Notes: generated by a model from the letters alone, not told the origin. A stretch of DNA of 62,797 bases from CAZADS01 sp964483985 (GCA_964483985.1 CAZADS010000112.1:1-62797); one strand, 5' to 3'; positions 44,826-54,727 are shown, numbered from the stretch's first letter. Made by a program: numbers and translations.

Positions 44826-46238
44826 TTAATCGTAATTCAAATTAGCTAACTCTCTTAAAGTGATTGGTTTAATAGGCGGCCGAATCCGAAAACTGCCGAC
44901 TTCAAAAGGTTCCTTACCATTCTCCTTAGCAATAATATCTGTAACAGTACTTGCGCACATGCGTCCCTGACACGGCCCCATTCCACAACGTAAGAATGCC
45001 TTGGCTTGATTGGGTCCGGAGCAACCCATTCTAACAACAGACCTAATTTGTCCAGCGGTAATCTCTTCACATCGACACGCTAATACCTCGTCTTTAATGC
45101 CACCAATCCAATCTGGTGCAGGATAGAAATCATCTAAAAAGGGTCTGATGCTGCGATTAATGAAACCACGTAAACGTTGTTCTTCGACGATCAAATCGCG
45201 GGCGCTTTCGCTAAGTAAGCCAAGCCGTTCACTCACCGTAAGACCAACTATGTGACCATCTAGTTCGGCGGCCAAGGCTCCACCAATGGCTCCCCCATCG
45301 CCTACGACATAAACTCCTGAATCGGTGGTCTCTCCCCATTGATCTATCACAGGGTGGAAACATCTTTGTTGAAAGTTCCATCGGTGCTCAACTCCTAGCA
45401 ACCTAGTTAGTTGTGTATTGGGAATCACCCCTTCATGTAATGCAACTACATCGCAGTCTATTAAAAAACGCTGGCCCCCAATATAAAACGAAATATTTCT
45501 AACGGTCTCATCACCATTTACTTCCAGTTGCACGGCTCCTTTATAAATTGGGACATTAGAGCGTTTTACAACTCGCATAAATCGAAGTCCCTCAAGAAGG
45601 TATTGTCCGGCAAGAAATGCACGAGGCATATTAAATAAAGCTCGGCCAAACCCTCCAGGAGGGGTGGTATCAACTATGGCTGAAATAGGTACATTGGCAG
45701 CAATCAGTTGAACTGCCAATTGCAATATTAAGGGGCCACTCCCCATCAAAATTAATTGCCCCCTTGGGTATGCACCTGAGGTTTTTAACGCTGACTGCAC
45801 GGCACCTGCAGTCATCACTCCCGGTATTGTCCACCCGGGAATCGGCACTGGACGCTCGAGAGCGCCGGTAGCGATTACAACATATTTCGTCAAAATTCGT
45901 CTGGACTCGCCTTTTTGACTGTAAATGATTTCACGTTGCCTACCTTTAATATTCTCCCCAATGTGCCATACTGTACTGTGGGGTCGGTAGTCACAAGCAA
46001 CAGCTCTAAATGCGCCTACAACTGCCTCACCATGCCCATACGCTTTTCCTAAAAAACTTATGTCGGCAGGACGATCCCGAATTACAGTCTCTATTGCCCG
46101 ATAAATTTGTCCGCCTGGCCCTGGTTGTTCGTCAAGTAATATGACTTCAGCACCGACCGCCGCTGCTGAAGTAGCTGCAGCCATACCAGCGGGACCAGCT
46201 CCAATTACAACAACATCAGCCTGTGAGTCCATTTTCAA
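44826..46238 (-). CDS. FAD/NAD(P)-dependent amine dehydrogenase subunit with C-terminal [2Fe-2S] domain (HcnB/OoxA-like)
   Basis: A 470-residue pyridine nucleotide-disulfide-type flavoprotein. The first FAD motif is GAGPAGMAAA (about 12-21), a second dinucleotide motif MGSGPLILQ lies near 166-174, and GDGGAIGGALAA near 310-321. The C-terminal BFD-like domain has cysteines at 388, 390, 406, 418, 423 and 428 for an iron-sulfur cluster. This is the alpha/B subunit architecture of hydrogen cyanide synthase, opine oxidases and D-hydroxyproline or proline dehydrogenases. It overlaps the small ferredoxin-like subunit by four bases. Confidence 0.87.
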   Translation of the reverse strand: MKMDSQADVVVIGAGPAGMAAATSAAAVGAEVILLDEQPGPGGQIYRAIETVIRDRPADISFLGKAYGHGEAVVGAFRAVACDYRPHSTVWHIGENIKGRQREIIYSQKGESRRILTKYVVIATGALERPVPIPGWTIPGVMTAGAVQSALKTSGAYPRGQLILMGSGPLILQLAVQLIAANVPISAIVDTTPPGGFGRALFNMPRAFLAGQYLLEGLRFMRVVKRSNVPIYKGAVQLEVNGDETVRNISFYIGGQRFLIDCDVVALHEGVIPNTQLTRLLGVEHRWNFQQRCFHPVIDQWGETTDSGVYVVGDGGAIGGALAAELDGHIVGLTVSERLGLLSESARDLIVEEQRLRGFINRSIRPFLDDFYPAPDWIGGIKDEVLACRCEEITAGQIRSVVRMGCSGPNQAKAFLRCGMGPCQGRMCASTVTDIIAKENGKEPFEVGSFRIRPPIKPITLRELANLNYD

Positions 46239-46525
46239 ATCCCCGCTACTCGAGATTGTTTTCTAACTTTCATCCCATCCCGCACATTAATCAAACAAGC
46301 TTGCTGATGCCCTATACCATCAATTTCGACCAAGCATTCAAAACAAGCTCCCATCATACAATATGGAGACCTCGGGGATCCGGAAACCAAATTGTTCTTG
46401 AAACTGCTGTATTCATTCAGCAATAGAGCTGCGGCAACTGTATCGCCCTGCAAGGCCCGTATTTCGCGATCTTCAAAATACAAAATTACCTCATTACGCT
46501 TTAGATCAGTTAGTCTTCGAAACAT
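46235..46525 (-). CDS. small [2Fe-2S] ferredoxin-like subunit (HcnA/OoxC-like)
   Basis: A 96-residue subunit from ATG 46525, which has AGGAGG four bases upstream. Cysteines in SPYCMMGACFECLVE and the later HQQAC have the plant-type pattern C-x4-C-x2-C-x12-C. It shuttles electrons between the two flavoprotein subunits. An in-frame ATG at 46561 would extend further into the preceding gene and is less likely. It starts inside the last 20 bases of the DAO-type subunit gene. Confidence 0.87.
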   Translation of the reverse strand: MFRRLTDLKRNEVILYFEDREIRALQGDTVAAALLLNEYSSFKNNLVSGSPRSPYCMMGACFECLVEIDGIGHQQACLINVRDGMKVRKQSRVAGI

Positions 46526-47618
46526 CAAACCTCCTCGATGAAAAAGCTGAAAATTTATCATTAAAATTGGGATCCAATAAATTTGGAGCTAATCGCAAAG
46601 CATGTACCGCGGCCAACGTCACACCACTATGACATGTAATAACATATGCGCCTGGATAATCCGGTGACTCTTGATAAATCGGAAATCCATCTGGCGACAT
46701 AACACGCAGAGCACTCCAACTCCTGATCATTCTTAAATCTTTTAACGCAGGTACTTTTCGAACAGCTCGAGACACAATTTGAGCGGTCATTTTCAATTTT
46801 ATGCCATCGTCGAAACCAACCTTTTCCTTAGTGGCCCCAAGCATCACAGAACCTTCATCCGTTTGACGAATTTGACCCAGAACGTGGGTGAAGAGCGAAG
46901 GCACCCGTTCGGTAACAACTACATGACCCCGTTCCGGGGCAACGGGAATGGACAGTCCAACACCACCTCCAAGCTTAGAATTACCATTACCAGCCGCCAA
47001 TATTATTTGGCCCGACGTGAATACGTCGTTGTTGGTAATAACCCTAAATCCGCCTGGTTCTGGAACTATTTTGTTAACTACATGATTAGGTTTGTATTCC
47101 GATTTTTTGTCGGACAATATTTGATGTAACGCTCGTAATGTATACAATGGATTTACCATTCCATCATGTGGGCAAAATGCTGCTCCAATAACTTCTGGTC
47201 CGACATTCGGCTCCATTCGACGAACCTCATCACCGTCAATCATACGACGATCATTCTCACCAACATTAGGTTGATTGTGCATTCTGGAAATAGAGTTCTC
47301 ATAATCCTTATATTCGTCATACTCCAAACACAATTCTAAACCCCCTGGTTTGCTGTGCCCTACATTGATACCGGTTTCAGATTCCAACGAATTAGCAAAT
47401 TCTGGCCATAGATCAGATGATTCACGACTCCATGCCGCATATTCATGCATGCCATCACCTTTCGACTGAACCCAAACCAGGCCAAAGTTACCCCTAGATG
47501 CCCGAAAGGCACTATCACCTTCATCTAAAATAGTCACCGTCGCCCCAGCTTTAACCAAGCCAAGCGCAACCGCTGAGCCAACTAGGCCTCCCCCAATAAT
47601 AATAAAATCAGATGCCAT
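46506..47618 (-). CDS. DAO-family FAD-dependent amine oxidoreductase subunit (HcnC/OoxB-like)
   Basis: A 370-residue glycine-oxidase/sarcosine-oxidase-like flavoprotein. The Rossmann motif is IIGGGLVGSAVALGL (about 6-20), a VAPERGHVVVTER strand is near 232-244, and the C-terminal YVITCHSGVTLAAVHALRLAP ends the FAD fold. It should be the catalytic subunit that oxidises an amino acid or imino acid. In the operon it is followed by the ferredoxin-like and the FAD/BFD subunits, giving the order C-A-B rather than the A-B-C of hcn operons. Substrate unknown; proline, hydroxyproline and opines are all possible. Confidence 0.86.
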   Translation of the reverse strand: MASDFIIIGGGLVGSAVALGLVKAGATVTILDEGDSAFRASRGNFGLVWVQSKGDGMHEYAAWSRESSDLWPEFANSLESETGINVGHSKPGGLELCLEYDEYKDYENSISRMHNQPNVGENDRRMIDGDEVRRMEPNVGPEVIGAAFCPHDGMVNPLYTLRALHQILSDKKSEYKPNHVVNKIVPEPGGFRVITNNDVFTSGQIILAAGNGNSKLGGGVGLSIPVAPERGHVVVTERVPSLFTHVLGQIRQTDEGSVMLGATKEKVGFDDGIKLKMTAQIVSRAVRKVPALKDLRMIRSWSALRVMSPDGFPIYQESPDYPGAYVITCHSGVTLAAVHALRLAPNLLDPNFNDKFSAFSSRRFDVSKTN

Positions 47619-47920
47619 GCATTACTCCCATTCTATTGAGGCGATCAGAATTTGCAAATTGTTTCAATTCATCCTTTATGATCACTTAAGGTCAATCTGC
47701 CGTTAGCATGAACTTCTAAAATTTATTTTGCGCCGAGCTTAAATTCAGTATCAGGAAACTACCCCCATTAAATAAACGAATTCGACATTTCTGTAATTGA
47801 AACCTTCGACAAATATGCGCATCTGGAAATCCTCACATTCTAAAAATTACCGATCTAAAGCTCGCACTGCATAATTAATACTTAAAAGGTAACGATTTAA
47901 GGTCAATGAAACGAAAGAGA
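47619..47920. other. 302-base intergenic region, no gene seen
   Basis: A+T-rich DNA between the ArsC-like reductase gene and the promoter side of the amine dehydrogenase operon. No coding frame, RNA or clear hairpin was recognised. It should hold the operon promoter. Confidence 0.5.
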
Positions 47921-48274
47921 TTAATGTAACGAATGTTCTAAAACAGAAACAACCGAATTATCAAAACCGACTAATAAGCTGTTTTCAAGGTCTATGACAG
48001 GCCGCTTGATCAATGTGGGATGTTTTATTAGTAACAGGATAGGATCTTCAAAATCTATCAATTGTTTTTGTTCTTTGGACAAATTTCGCCAAGTAATGCC
48101 GCGTCTGTTTACAATTATTTTCAAAGGGAGTCTTTCCAGCCAAAGCTCTAAGGTCTTTTTATCCAATCCTTCTTTTCTGAAATCATGAAAACGGTAGGAC
48201 CATCCATATTTTTTAAACCAGTTCTTTGCTTTTCGACATTTGTCACAATTGGAAATTCCATAAACAACGATCAT
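47921..48274 (-). CDS. ArsC/Spx-family reductase (YffB-like)
   Basis: A 117-residue thioredoxin-fold protein. The redox motif ISNCDKCRKA has C10 and C13. RGITWRNLS and the late RPVID with the conserved RP dipeptide place it in the ArsC/YffB group. YffB-like members are not proven arsenate reductases, and no ars genes are nearby; a glutathione-linked reductase is more likely. It lies 31 bases downstream of the carboxypeptidase gene, likely co-transcribed. Confidence 0.87.
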   Translation of the reverse strand: MIVVYGISNCDKCRKAKNWFKKYGWSYRFHDFRKEGLDKKTLELWLERLPLKIIVNRRGITWRNLSKEQKQLIDFEDPILLLIKHPTLIKRPVIDLENSLLVGFDNSVVSVLEHSLH

Positions 48275-48305
48275 TATTCTTCCTCAAAATCCGCCAAACG
48301 TTTCT

Positions 48306-49433
48306 CTAGAAGTCATCTATAATCGTCAACATTGCCTCAATAACCGATCTGCCAAGTGCCTTAGCCCTACCAGGGGACCAACCGACTCTAGCGTTTGGAG
48401 CATTAGCCGCATCTTTAAACGGCATCTCTAACGTCATTGATACTGCACCATGATAGCTAGCTAAATAACCTGTTGACGTCGTTTTCATGCCCTTACCAGG
48501 AATTATTTTTGGATATCCATGCTCCGTCTGAAAGTCTGGATTAAGCCACGCCAGTGATTCACGAAATTTATTCATGATTGCCAATTGCTGTGCTGTCGCT
48601 TCAGCAATTCCCTCAAAACCCGCTATAAAATTATATGGTAACCCCTCATCGCCATGCACATCTAGACAAAGTTGAATCTTGCTGTCTATCATCATTTCCC
48701 GAATAAAAAAGACTTCTGGACTTTTATCACGGCTTGGACTTTCCCATTCTCGATTCAGATTAGCACCAACAGAATTAACTCTAAGGTTTCCGAGCGCACT
48801 ACCGTCCGGATTCATATTAGGGACCGCGTAAATTATTGCCTTATCCAACAAAGCTCGAGCCGCACCATCTTCCATGTTGCCAAATCTTTCTAGGAAGCCT
48901 TCCATAAACCACTCAGCCATGCTTTCCCCGGGATGCTGACGTGCAATCAACCAAAATGAAAGTTTATCGTTTTCTAGCCCTCCAAATCTCAAAACTTCGA
49001 TGGGCCGTTTCAACGCGGTGAACCCTGGTATGATTAACTCTGCTCCAGAAATTTCTTGGCTGCGAGCGATGAGATCAGCGTGCCTTTCCAAGGAATATGG
49101 AGCAAAATATGCAAAGTAGATTGAATTTCTGACAGGTGTATGTGTTATTTTTAGCCTTCCGTCCTCATAAGAAGTAGGTACCCGGAACCAGTTTTCCCTG
49201 TCTATGGAAGCAACGGCGTCGTACCCGTTCCAACCCTGAGGAAAACTTGCTTTATGCGCATTCATGATCTGAAGAATGCACTTGGTGTTTTTGGCACCCA
49301 GTAGCCTAAAGAAAAACCATTGAAAGAATTCTGAATTTGTGTCCTTTCGAATTTCTAATCTTATGTCTAGTGGATCATCAGCATTTAGCACTTTGATGTT
49401 TCCACCATCGAACTCTGCATCAATACGAATCAT
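48306..49433 (-). CDS. M14-family zinc carboxypeptidase (cytosolic CCP/Nna1-like)
   Basis: A 375-residue metallocarboxypeptidase. The zinc ligands are in ARQHPGESMAEW (HxxE, about 176-187) and LDVHGDEG (near 255-262); the catalytic glutamate is in TLEMPFKD near the C-terminus. An N-terminal beta-domain of about 130 residues with the WFFFRLLGA stretch marks the cytosolic carboxypeptidase group that in animals removes glutamates from tubulin. There is no signal peptide. In bacteria the substrate is unknown. Confidence 0.88.
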   Translation of the reverse strand: MIRIDAEFDGGNIKVLNADDPLDIRLEIRKDTNSEFFQWFFFRLLGAKNTKCILQIMNAHKASFPQGWNGYDAVASIDRENWFRVPTSYEDGRLKITHTPVRNSIYFAYFAPYSLERHADLIARSQEISGAELIIPGFTALKRPIEVLRFGGLENDKLSFWLIARQHPGESMAEWFMEGFLERFGNMEDGAARALLDKAIIYAVPNMNPDGSALGNLRVNSVGANLNREWESPSRDKSPEVFFIREMMIDSKIQLCLDVHGDEGLPYNFIAGFEGIAEATAQQLAIMNKFRESLAWLNPDFQTEHGYPKIIPGKGMKTTSTGYLASYHGAVSMTLEMPFKDAANAPNARVGWSPGRAKALGRSVIEAMLTIIDDF

Positions 49434-49565
49434 AATTAAGGTCCATTACAAAGTATAGTCGGGCTCTTCTTCATCAACCAGCAGTTTCAAGCTCTGGAAA
49501 CGTTCGAAATTCCGCCCCATTTTACAAACTCCGAGTCTCCAATCTCACATCCTTACTTATAGACG

Positions 49566-49929
49566 TCATTGTTGCATAGGGGCATGCTCATGAATAACAC
49601 ATTTAGTGTCTGGTCGAGCCTTACGGACGGGATGATGTGTAGTCCATCCAGCCCGAAACGGGGGCTCTCACCGCAAATCATTACCCCATCTAGCGACATA
49701 ACGGAAGCGTGTTAGGGGAGGTCTGTCCCCAATGTCTGTAACCAGAGCTTGTAATGATATTCGCAGGTTCATCTGATGTAACAAAGCTGATATGGTTCCA
49801 AACGCCTTCGTTTAATCCATGCTTCACTGCTAACCTATACGCGGCGGCAATGTCGACGCTAACATTTTTATCCCTCCAATATTTCATAGGAAAACCGTCA
49901 TGTTTTAAGTCCTTTTCTTCATATTTCAA
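49566..49929 (-). pseudogene. decayed class II aldolase/adducin-family gene
   Basis: Three successive segments in three different minus-strand frames together resemble the N-terminal half of a class II aldolase. From 49929 the first reads AAAYRLAVKHGLNEGVWNHIS and on to SSGYRHWGQTSPNTLPLC. From about 49696 in the next frame comes SLDGVMICGESPRFGLDGLH. From about 49601 in the third frame comes KCVIHEHAPMQQ, with the HxH metal pair, then a stop at 49568. At least two frameshifts separate them, and the C-terminal half is missing. Confident as a remnant, less so for exact borders. It sits just upstream of soxB on the other strand. Confidence 0.7.
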
Positions 49930-50042
49930 TATGCTGCGTTTTCTTACACTTGTTAATTATCAATTGGATCATATTTTCTGTTAGTTTAGCAGCTTAAGAG
50001 CTGAATTGAACAGACGAAGCAACGTTATATGGAAATGATGTC

Positions 50043-51350
50043 ATGACTAAGGGTCACGAACGTAGATCAAACGATGGTATGCGCGGATTACGCTCACGCC
50101 AAAAACGCTATTCAATCTTTAGTCTCCTCCGTAATTCTTTAACTCACCATACAGATTGGGACCGCGCCTGGAATTCGCCTGAGTTGAAACCACAATACGA
50201 TATAGTAATTGTTGGAGCTGGTGGACATGGATTAGCAACCGCCTACTATCTTGCCAGTCAACAAGGGATACGGAATATTGCTGTCATCGACAAAGGTTGG
50301 CTTGGTGGCGGAAACACCGGACGAAATACAACAATCATACGATCCAACTATCTTTGGGATGAAAGTGCTGCAATTTATGAGCATTCATTAAAGCTTTGGG
50401 AAACTCTGAGTCAGGAGTTAAATTTCAATACGATGTTCAGCCAAAGAGGGGTCCTAACATTGGCACATACTGAACATGAACTTCGTGAAATGAACCGCCG
50501 AGTAGAAGCCATACGTTTGAATGGAATAGATTCCGAAATTTTATCACCAGCACAAATTAAAAAAATGGTGCCTATTATTGATATTAATCCCACCTTGCGT
50601 TATCCGGTCATGGGTGGGTTCATCCAACGACGTGGCGGAACCGCACGTCATGATGCTATTGCCTGGGGCTACGCTAGAGCGGCCGATAGCCTAGGTATTG
50701 ACATCATCCAAAACTGTGAACTTACCGGATTCCTGATCGAAGATGGTTCCGTTACTGGGTTGAAAACCACCAAGGGCGAAGTTAAAGCAAACAAAGTAGG
50801 ATGCGTTGTAGCCGGACATGCCGGAGTAGTGGCCAACATGGCAGGTTTTCGATTGCCCATTGACAGCCGCCCATTGCAAGCTTTGGTTTCAGAACCAATA
50901 AAACCGATCTTGGACACGGTGATAATGTCAAATGCCGTACACATGTATATCAGCCAATCCGATAAAGGAGAACTGGTTTTAGGAGCAGGCGCAGACTCCT
51001 ACAATTCTTATACTCAACGGGGAAGCCTTAATATTGTAGAAGGTATGCTTTCAGCTGCTGTTGAACTATTTCCTACTTTGTCTCGATTAAGGATGTTGCG
51101 CTCGTGGGGGGGGATAGTCGATACCTGCCCCGACGCTTCCCCCATAATTTCCAAAACCCCCGTCAAAAATCTATACTTTAACTGCGGATGGGGAACAGGA
51201 GGCTTCAAAGCAACCCCAGGTTCGGGGCATGTTTTTGCTGATTTGATCGCAAACGACAAGCCAAATTCAATTTCTGCACCATTTTCTCTAGATCGTTTTG
51301 TCAGTGGTTATCTTATTGACGAGCACGGAGCAGCTGGGGTAGCTCATTAA
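50043..51350 (+). CDS. soxB: sarcosine oxidase beta subunit
   Basis: A 435-residue flavoprotein, the catalytic subunit of heterotetrameric sarcosine oxidase. The family start (RYSIFSLLRNSL) precedes the FAD motif IVGAGGHGLATAYYLA (about 56-71); the NTGRNTTIIRSNY stretch near 101 and the WGGIVDTCPDASPI and GWGTGGFKATPGSG motifs near the C-terminus are typical. It oxidises the N-methyl group of sarcosine. The start could also be ATG 50079. It heads the order soxB-soxD-soxA-soxG. Confidence 0.94.
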   Translation: MTKGHERRSNDGMRGLRSRQKRYSIFSLLRNSLTHHTDWDRAWNSPELKPQYDIVIVGAGGHGLATAYYLASQQGIRNIAVIDKGWLGGGNTGRNTTIIRSNYLWDESAAIYEHSLKLWETLSQELNFNTMFSQRGVLTLAHTEHELREMNRRVEAIRLNGIDSEILSPAQIKKMVPIIDINPTLRYPVMGGFIQRRGGTARHDAIAWGYARAADSLGIDIIQNCELTGFLIEDGSVTGLKTTKGEVKANKVGCVVAGHAGVVANMAGFRLPIDSRPLQALVSEPIKPILDTVIMSNAVHMYISQSDKGELVLGAGADSYNSYTQRGSLNIVEGMLSAAVELFPTLSRLRMLRSWGGIVDTCPDASPIISKTPVKNLYFNCGWGTGGFKATPGSGHVFADLIANDKPNSISAPFSLDRFVSGYLIDEHGAAGVAH

Positions 51351-51362
51351 TGAGAGGTATAA

Positions 51363-51716
51363 ATGCTTTCGATTAAATGTCCATGGTGTGGCCCCCGAGA
51401 CGACGCAGAATTCCATTATGGGGGTGAAGCACATGTTCTCCGGCCAAAAACTGCTGAAAAATTAAGCGATCAGCATTTCGCCGAATATCTATTCTTCAAG
51501 CAAAACCCTAAGGGACCTCATCTGGAGCGGTGGCACCACAGTTATGGCTGTAGAAAATGGTTCAATGCATTGCGAGACACAGCGACTAATGAAATTCTTG
51601 AAATCTACCCAATAGGATCTTCTCCCCATACTGAAAAAGGCAAGCAAACCTTCCGAGAAAATTGGCGGAGACAATCAGTAGCCGAGGAAAATGCCCGACA
51701 AGGGGACTCTTCGTGA
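51363..51716 (+). CDS. soxD: sarcosine oxidase delta subunit
   Basis: A 117-residue zinc-binding subunit with the N-terminal CPWCGPRDDAEF (C6, C9) and the WHHSYGCRKWFN motif near 56-67. The C-terminal tail (about 90-117) extends slightly beyond the common length. GAGAGG five bases before the ATG is the ribosome site; it lies 12 bases after soxB. Confidence 0.93.
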   Translation: MLSIKCPWCGPRDDAEFHYGGEAHVLRPKTAEKLSDQHFAEYLFFKQNPKGPHLERWHHSYGCRKWFNALRDTATNEILEIYPIGSSPHTEKGKQTFRENWRRQSVAEENARQGDSS

Positions 51717-54700
51717 CTTTACAAGCGTTTCGATTAAAAGGCCACGGCCAAATAGACCGTTTTTCACCTTTGAAATTTCGATTCGATGGAAAACTTTTCG
51801 AAGGCTATAGAGGAGATACTCTGGCCTCTGCATTACTTGCTAATGGTATCCATTTAGTCGGACGTAGTTTTAAATACCATAGACCCCGTGGAATTATGAC
51901 TGCTGGCGCCGAAGAGCCCAATGCGTTAGTTCAATTAGGTGAAGGGAACCGAACGGACCCTAACCTGCGGGCAACGCAGATCGAATTATACGATGGCTTG
52001 AGGGCCACCAGCCAAAATCGATGGCCATGTCTACATTTCGATATTGGTTCCATCAATGACTTTATCTACCGATTAATTCCCGCCGGATTTTATTACAAAA
52101 CTTTTATGTGGCCATCTAACTGGTGGCTCCTCTATGAACACTGGATTCGTAAAGTTGCGGGGCTGGGAAAAGCTCCAACAGGAAGAGACCCAGACCGTTA
52201 CGAAAAAATGCACATACATTGCGATGTATTAATCATCGGCGGTGGGCCCGCTGGCCTCGCCGCAGCCCTATCAGCGGGCCGAACAGGAGCGCGAGTTTTA
52301 CTTGTCGAAGAAGAGTTTTCGTTGGGTGGTTCCCTAAGTTATGATACCGATAGTCAAATAAATGGTGGACCTGTATTAGGGTGGGTTAAGCAGACCATCG
52401 CGACTCTCGAAACCATGCCCGAGGTTCATTTACTCCGCCGCACGACGGCAACTGGATATTATGACCACAATTATCTTACGTTATTGGAACGCGTAACCGA
52501 CCATTTTGGAAGTGCTCCGGATACAGGCGTGCGCCAGCGGTTATGGAAAGTTAGGGCAAAACAGGTTATTCTGGCAACTGGCGCTATAGAACGGCCGTTA
52601 GTTTTTATGGGGAACGACAAACCAGGGATAATGCTATCATCTGCTGTTCGTTCATACGTGAACCGTTTCAAGGTGACCCCAGGGAATAATATACTGATTT
52701 TTACTAACAATGACGATGCGTATCACACTGCTTTGTCGCTAAAAAATCACCACATTAATGTAGCCGGCATTGCAGATTTACGGCCAAACCCTGAGGGAAC
52801 ACTAATAGAAACTGCGGCAAAATCTGGTATCCATATTTTTAAAGGATTTGGAATCGTTAGCACTCAGGGCCACTATCGAATTCGATCAGCCCAGATCATG
52901 GAAATCAGTTTCGACGATAACTCAAATCCAAAGAAACCTGTACACACCATCAAGTGCGATGCCATCGCAGTTTCCGGAGGCTGGACCCCAACCAACACCC
53001 TTTTTTCCCAAAGCGGGGGGAAATTAAAATGGGACGAAAAGCTAAACAACTTTACTCCCCACACTTCACTACAAAAAGAAGTTTCTGTTGGAGCCTGCAA
53101 TAACGCCATTACACTCAGAGAATGCATAAAACAAGGGCTTCGGGGAGGCATAGAAGCGGCCCGTAAAACAGGGCATAAAGGACGAGTTCCAAAAGCTCCG
53201 ACAGTAACCGAATTACTCCAAACCCCACCTAGGATGATGTGGGTTATTCCGGGCAGAAGAGTTGCAGATAAGGGAGGAAAATATTTTGTAGACTTCCAAA
53301 ATGACGTCACTGTAGCTGACATAAATCTCGCTGCCAGAGAGGGTTACCGGTCAATCGAACACTTAAAACGCTACACCACGACGGGGATGGGAACAGATCA
53401 AGGTAAAACGTCAAATATTAACGCTCTTGCCATAATCTCTAACGCCATAAACTCAGATATTTCAAATATGGGACACACGACTTTTCGCCCCCCCTTTAAT
53501 CCGGCAACTTTTGGTGCTTATGCGGGCCGAGAAATTGGGTCCCTCTTCGATGCTGTACGGACCACACCAATGGACAGTTGGCACCTAACGGCAGGGGCTA
53601 AGTCAGAACATGTCGGGCAATGGATGCGAGCTTGGTACTATCCAAAATCTGGCGAGACTATGAGAGAAGCCGTAAACCGTGAAGCACTAGCTGCACGAAC
53701 TAGCATCGGTATTCTTGATGCAACAACGCTAGGAAAAATTGACATCCAAGGACCGGATGCCGCTAAATTTTTGAATTTAATTTATACGAATTCTTGGACG
53801 AATTTACAAGAAGGAAAGGCTCGCTATGGGATAATGCTGAAAGAAGATGGGATGGTAATGGATGATGGCGTTACTACAAGATTATCGGAAAACCATTTCC
53901 ATATGACAACAACGACTGGTGGTGCCAATACTGTTCTTGATTGGCTGGAGGAATGGCTACAAACTGAATGGCCCAATTTAAGAGTGTATATCAATTCAGT
54001 TACCGAGCAATGGGCTGTTGCTTCCATTTGTGGTCCTAACTCTCGAAAATTACTCGCTGAATTGTGCTCCAACGTTGATTTATCTAATGAATCGTTCCCT
54101 TTTATGTCTATGCGGGAAGGAATAGTAGCTGGCATTCCCGCTCGTGTTTTCCGAATTTCCTTTAGTGGCGAACTTGGATACGAAATTAACGTTCCGAGGC
54201 GCTATGGTCTTACTTTGTGGAACGCCTTAATGTCGATTGGATCAAAATATGATATATGCCCATACGGTACAGAAACCATGCATCTACTTAGGGCGGAGAA
54301 AGGTTTCATAATTGTGGGGCAAGAAACCGATGGCACAGTCACTATTTCAGACTTAGGTATGAATTGGATCATAAATAAAAACAAAGATGATTTTATAGGA
54401 AAGCGAGCTCTTGATAGAAGCGACATGAGACAAGCTAATCGAAAACAATTGATTGGGCTTTTGACTGAAAACCCGAACGACGTTATCCCGGAAGGGGCAC
54501 AAATCGTCGACATTCTCAAGCCAACTCCTCCTATGACTATGATTGGCCATGTTACCTCGAGTTATTATAGTCCAAATTGCAAACGTTCAATTGCCATGGC
54601 CTTAGTTAAAGGTGGCCGAAACCTTATTGGGAAAACAGTAACTATACCGTTAATGGACACCACATTGAGAGCTGTGATAACCGAACCAAAGTTCTACGAC

Positions 54701-54727
54701 CCAAAAGGGGATCGTATCGATGGCTGA
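51713..54727 (+). CDS. soxA: sarcosine oxidase alpha subunit
   Basis: A 1004-residue subunit from GTG 51713, whose start overlaps the soxD stop (GTGA). Domains in order are an N-terminal Fer2-like region (FEGYRGDTLASALLANG), an NAD/FAD Rossmann domain (GGGPAGLAAALSAG, about 174-187), the dinucleotide half up to about 560, and a C-terminal GcvT-like folate-binding domain (about 610-1000; TLGKIDIQGPDAAKFLNL and EKGFIIVGQETDGT). It transfers the methyl carbon of sarcosine to tetrahydrofolate as methylene-THF. A longer frame back to 51662 exists but lies in soxD and is not conserved. Confidence 0.94.
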   Translation: MTLQAFRLKGHGQIDRFSPLKFRFDGKLFEGYRGDTLASALLANGIHLVGRSFKYHRPRGIMTAGAEEPNALVQLGEGNRTDPNLRATQIELYDGLRATSQNRWPCLHFDIGSINDFIYRLIPAGFYYKTFMWPSNWWLLYEHWIRKVAGLGKAPTGRDPDRYEKMHIHCDVLIIGGGPAGLAAALSAGRTGARVLLVEEEFSLGGSLSYDTDSQINGGPVLGWVKQTIATLETMPEVHLLRRTTATGYYDHNYLTLLERVTDHFGSAPDTGVRQRLWKVRAKQVILATGAIERPLVFMGNDKPGIMLSSAVRSYVNRFKVTPGNNILIFTNNDDAYHTALSLKNHHINVAGIADLRPNPEGTLIETAAKSGIHIFKGFGIVSTQGHYRIRSAQIMEISFDDNSNPKKPVHTIKCDAIAVSGGWTPTNTLFSQSGGKLKWDEKLNNFTPHTSLQKEVSVGACNNAITLRECIKQGLRGGIEAARKTGHKGRVPKAPTVTELLQTPPRMMWVIPGRRVADKGGKYFVDFQNDVTVADINLAAREGYRSIEHLKRYTTTGMGTDQGKTSNINALAIISNAINSDISNMGHTTFRPPFNPATFGAYAGREIGSLFDAVRTTPMDSWHLTAGAKSEHVGQWMRAWYYPKSGETMREAVNREALAARTSIGILDATTLGKIDIQGPDAAKFLNLIYTNSWTNLQEGKARYGIMLKEDGMVMDDGVTTRLSENHFHMTTTTGGANTVLDWLEEWLQTEWPNLRVYINSVTEQWAVASICGPNSRKLLAELCSNVDLSNESFPFMSMREGIVAGIPARVFRISFSGELGYEINVPRRYGLTLWNALMSIGSKYDICPYGTETMHLLRAEKGFIIVGQETDGTVTISDLGMNWIINKNKDDFIGKRALDRSDMRQANRKQLIGLLTENPNDVIPEGAQIVDILKPTPPMTMIGHVTSSYYSPNCKRSIAMALVKGGRNLIGKTVTIPLMDTTLRAVITEPKFYDPKGDRIDG

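Noticed and set aside
44826..47618. Naming the cluster hcnABC (hydrogen cyanide synthase)
   Set aside because: The three protein types are shared by several amine dehydrogenases, the gene order differs, and nothing in the sequence points to glycine as substrate.
47921..48274. Arsenate reductase
   Set aside because: The fold is ArsC-like but of the YffB type, and no arsenic genes are present.
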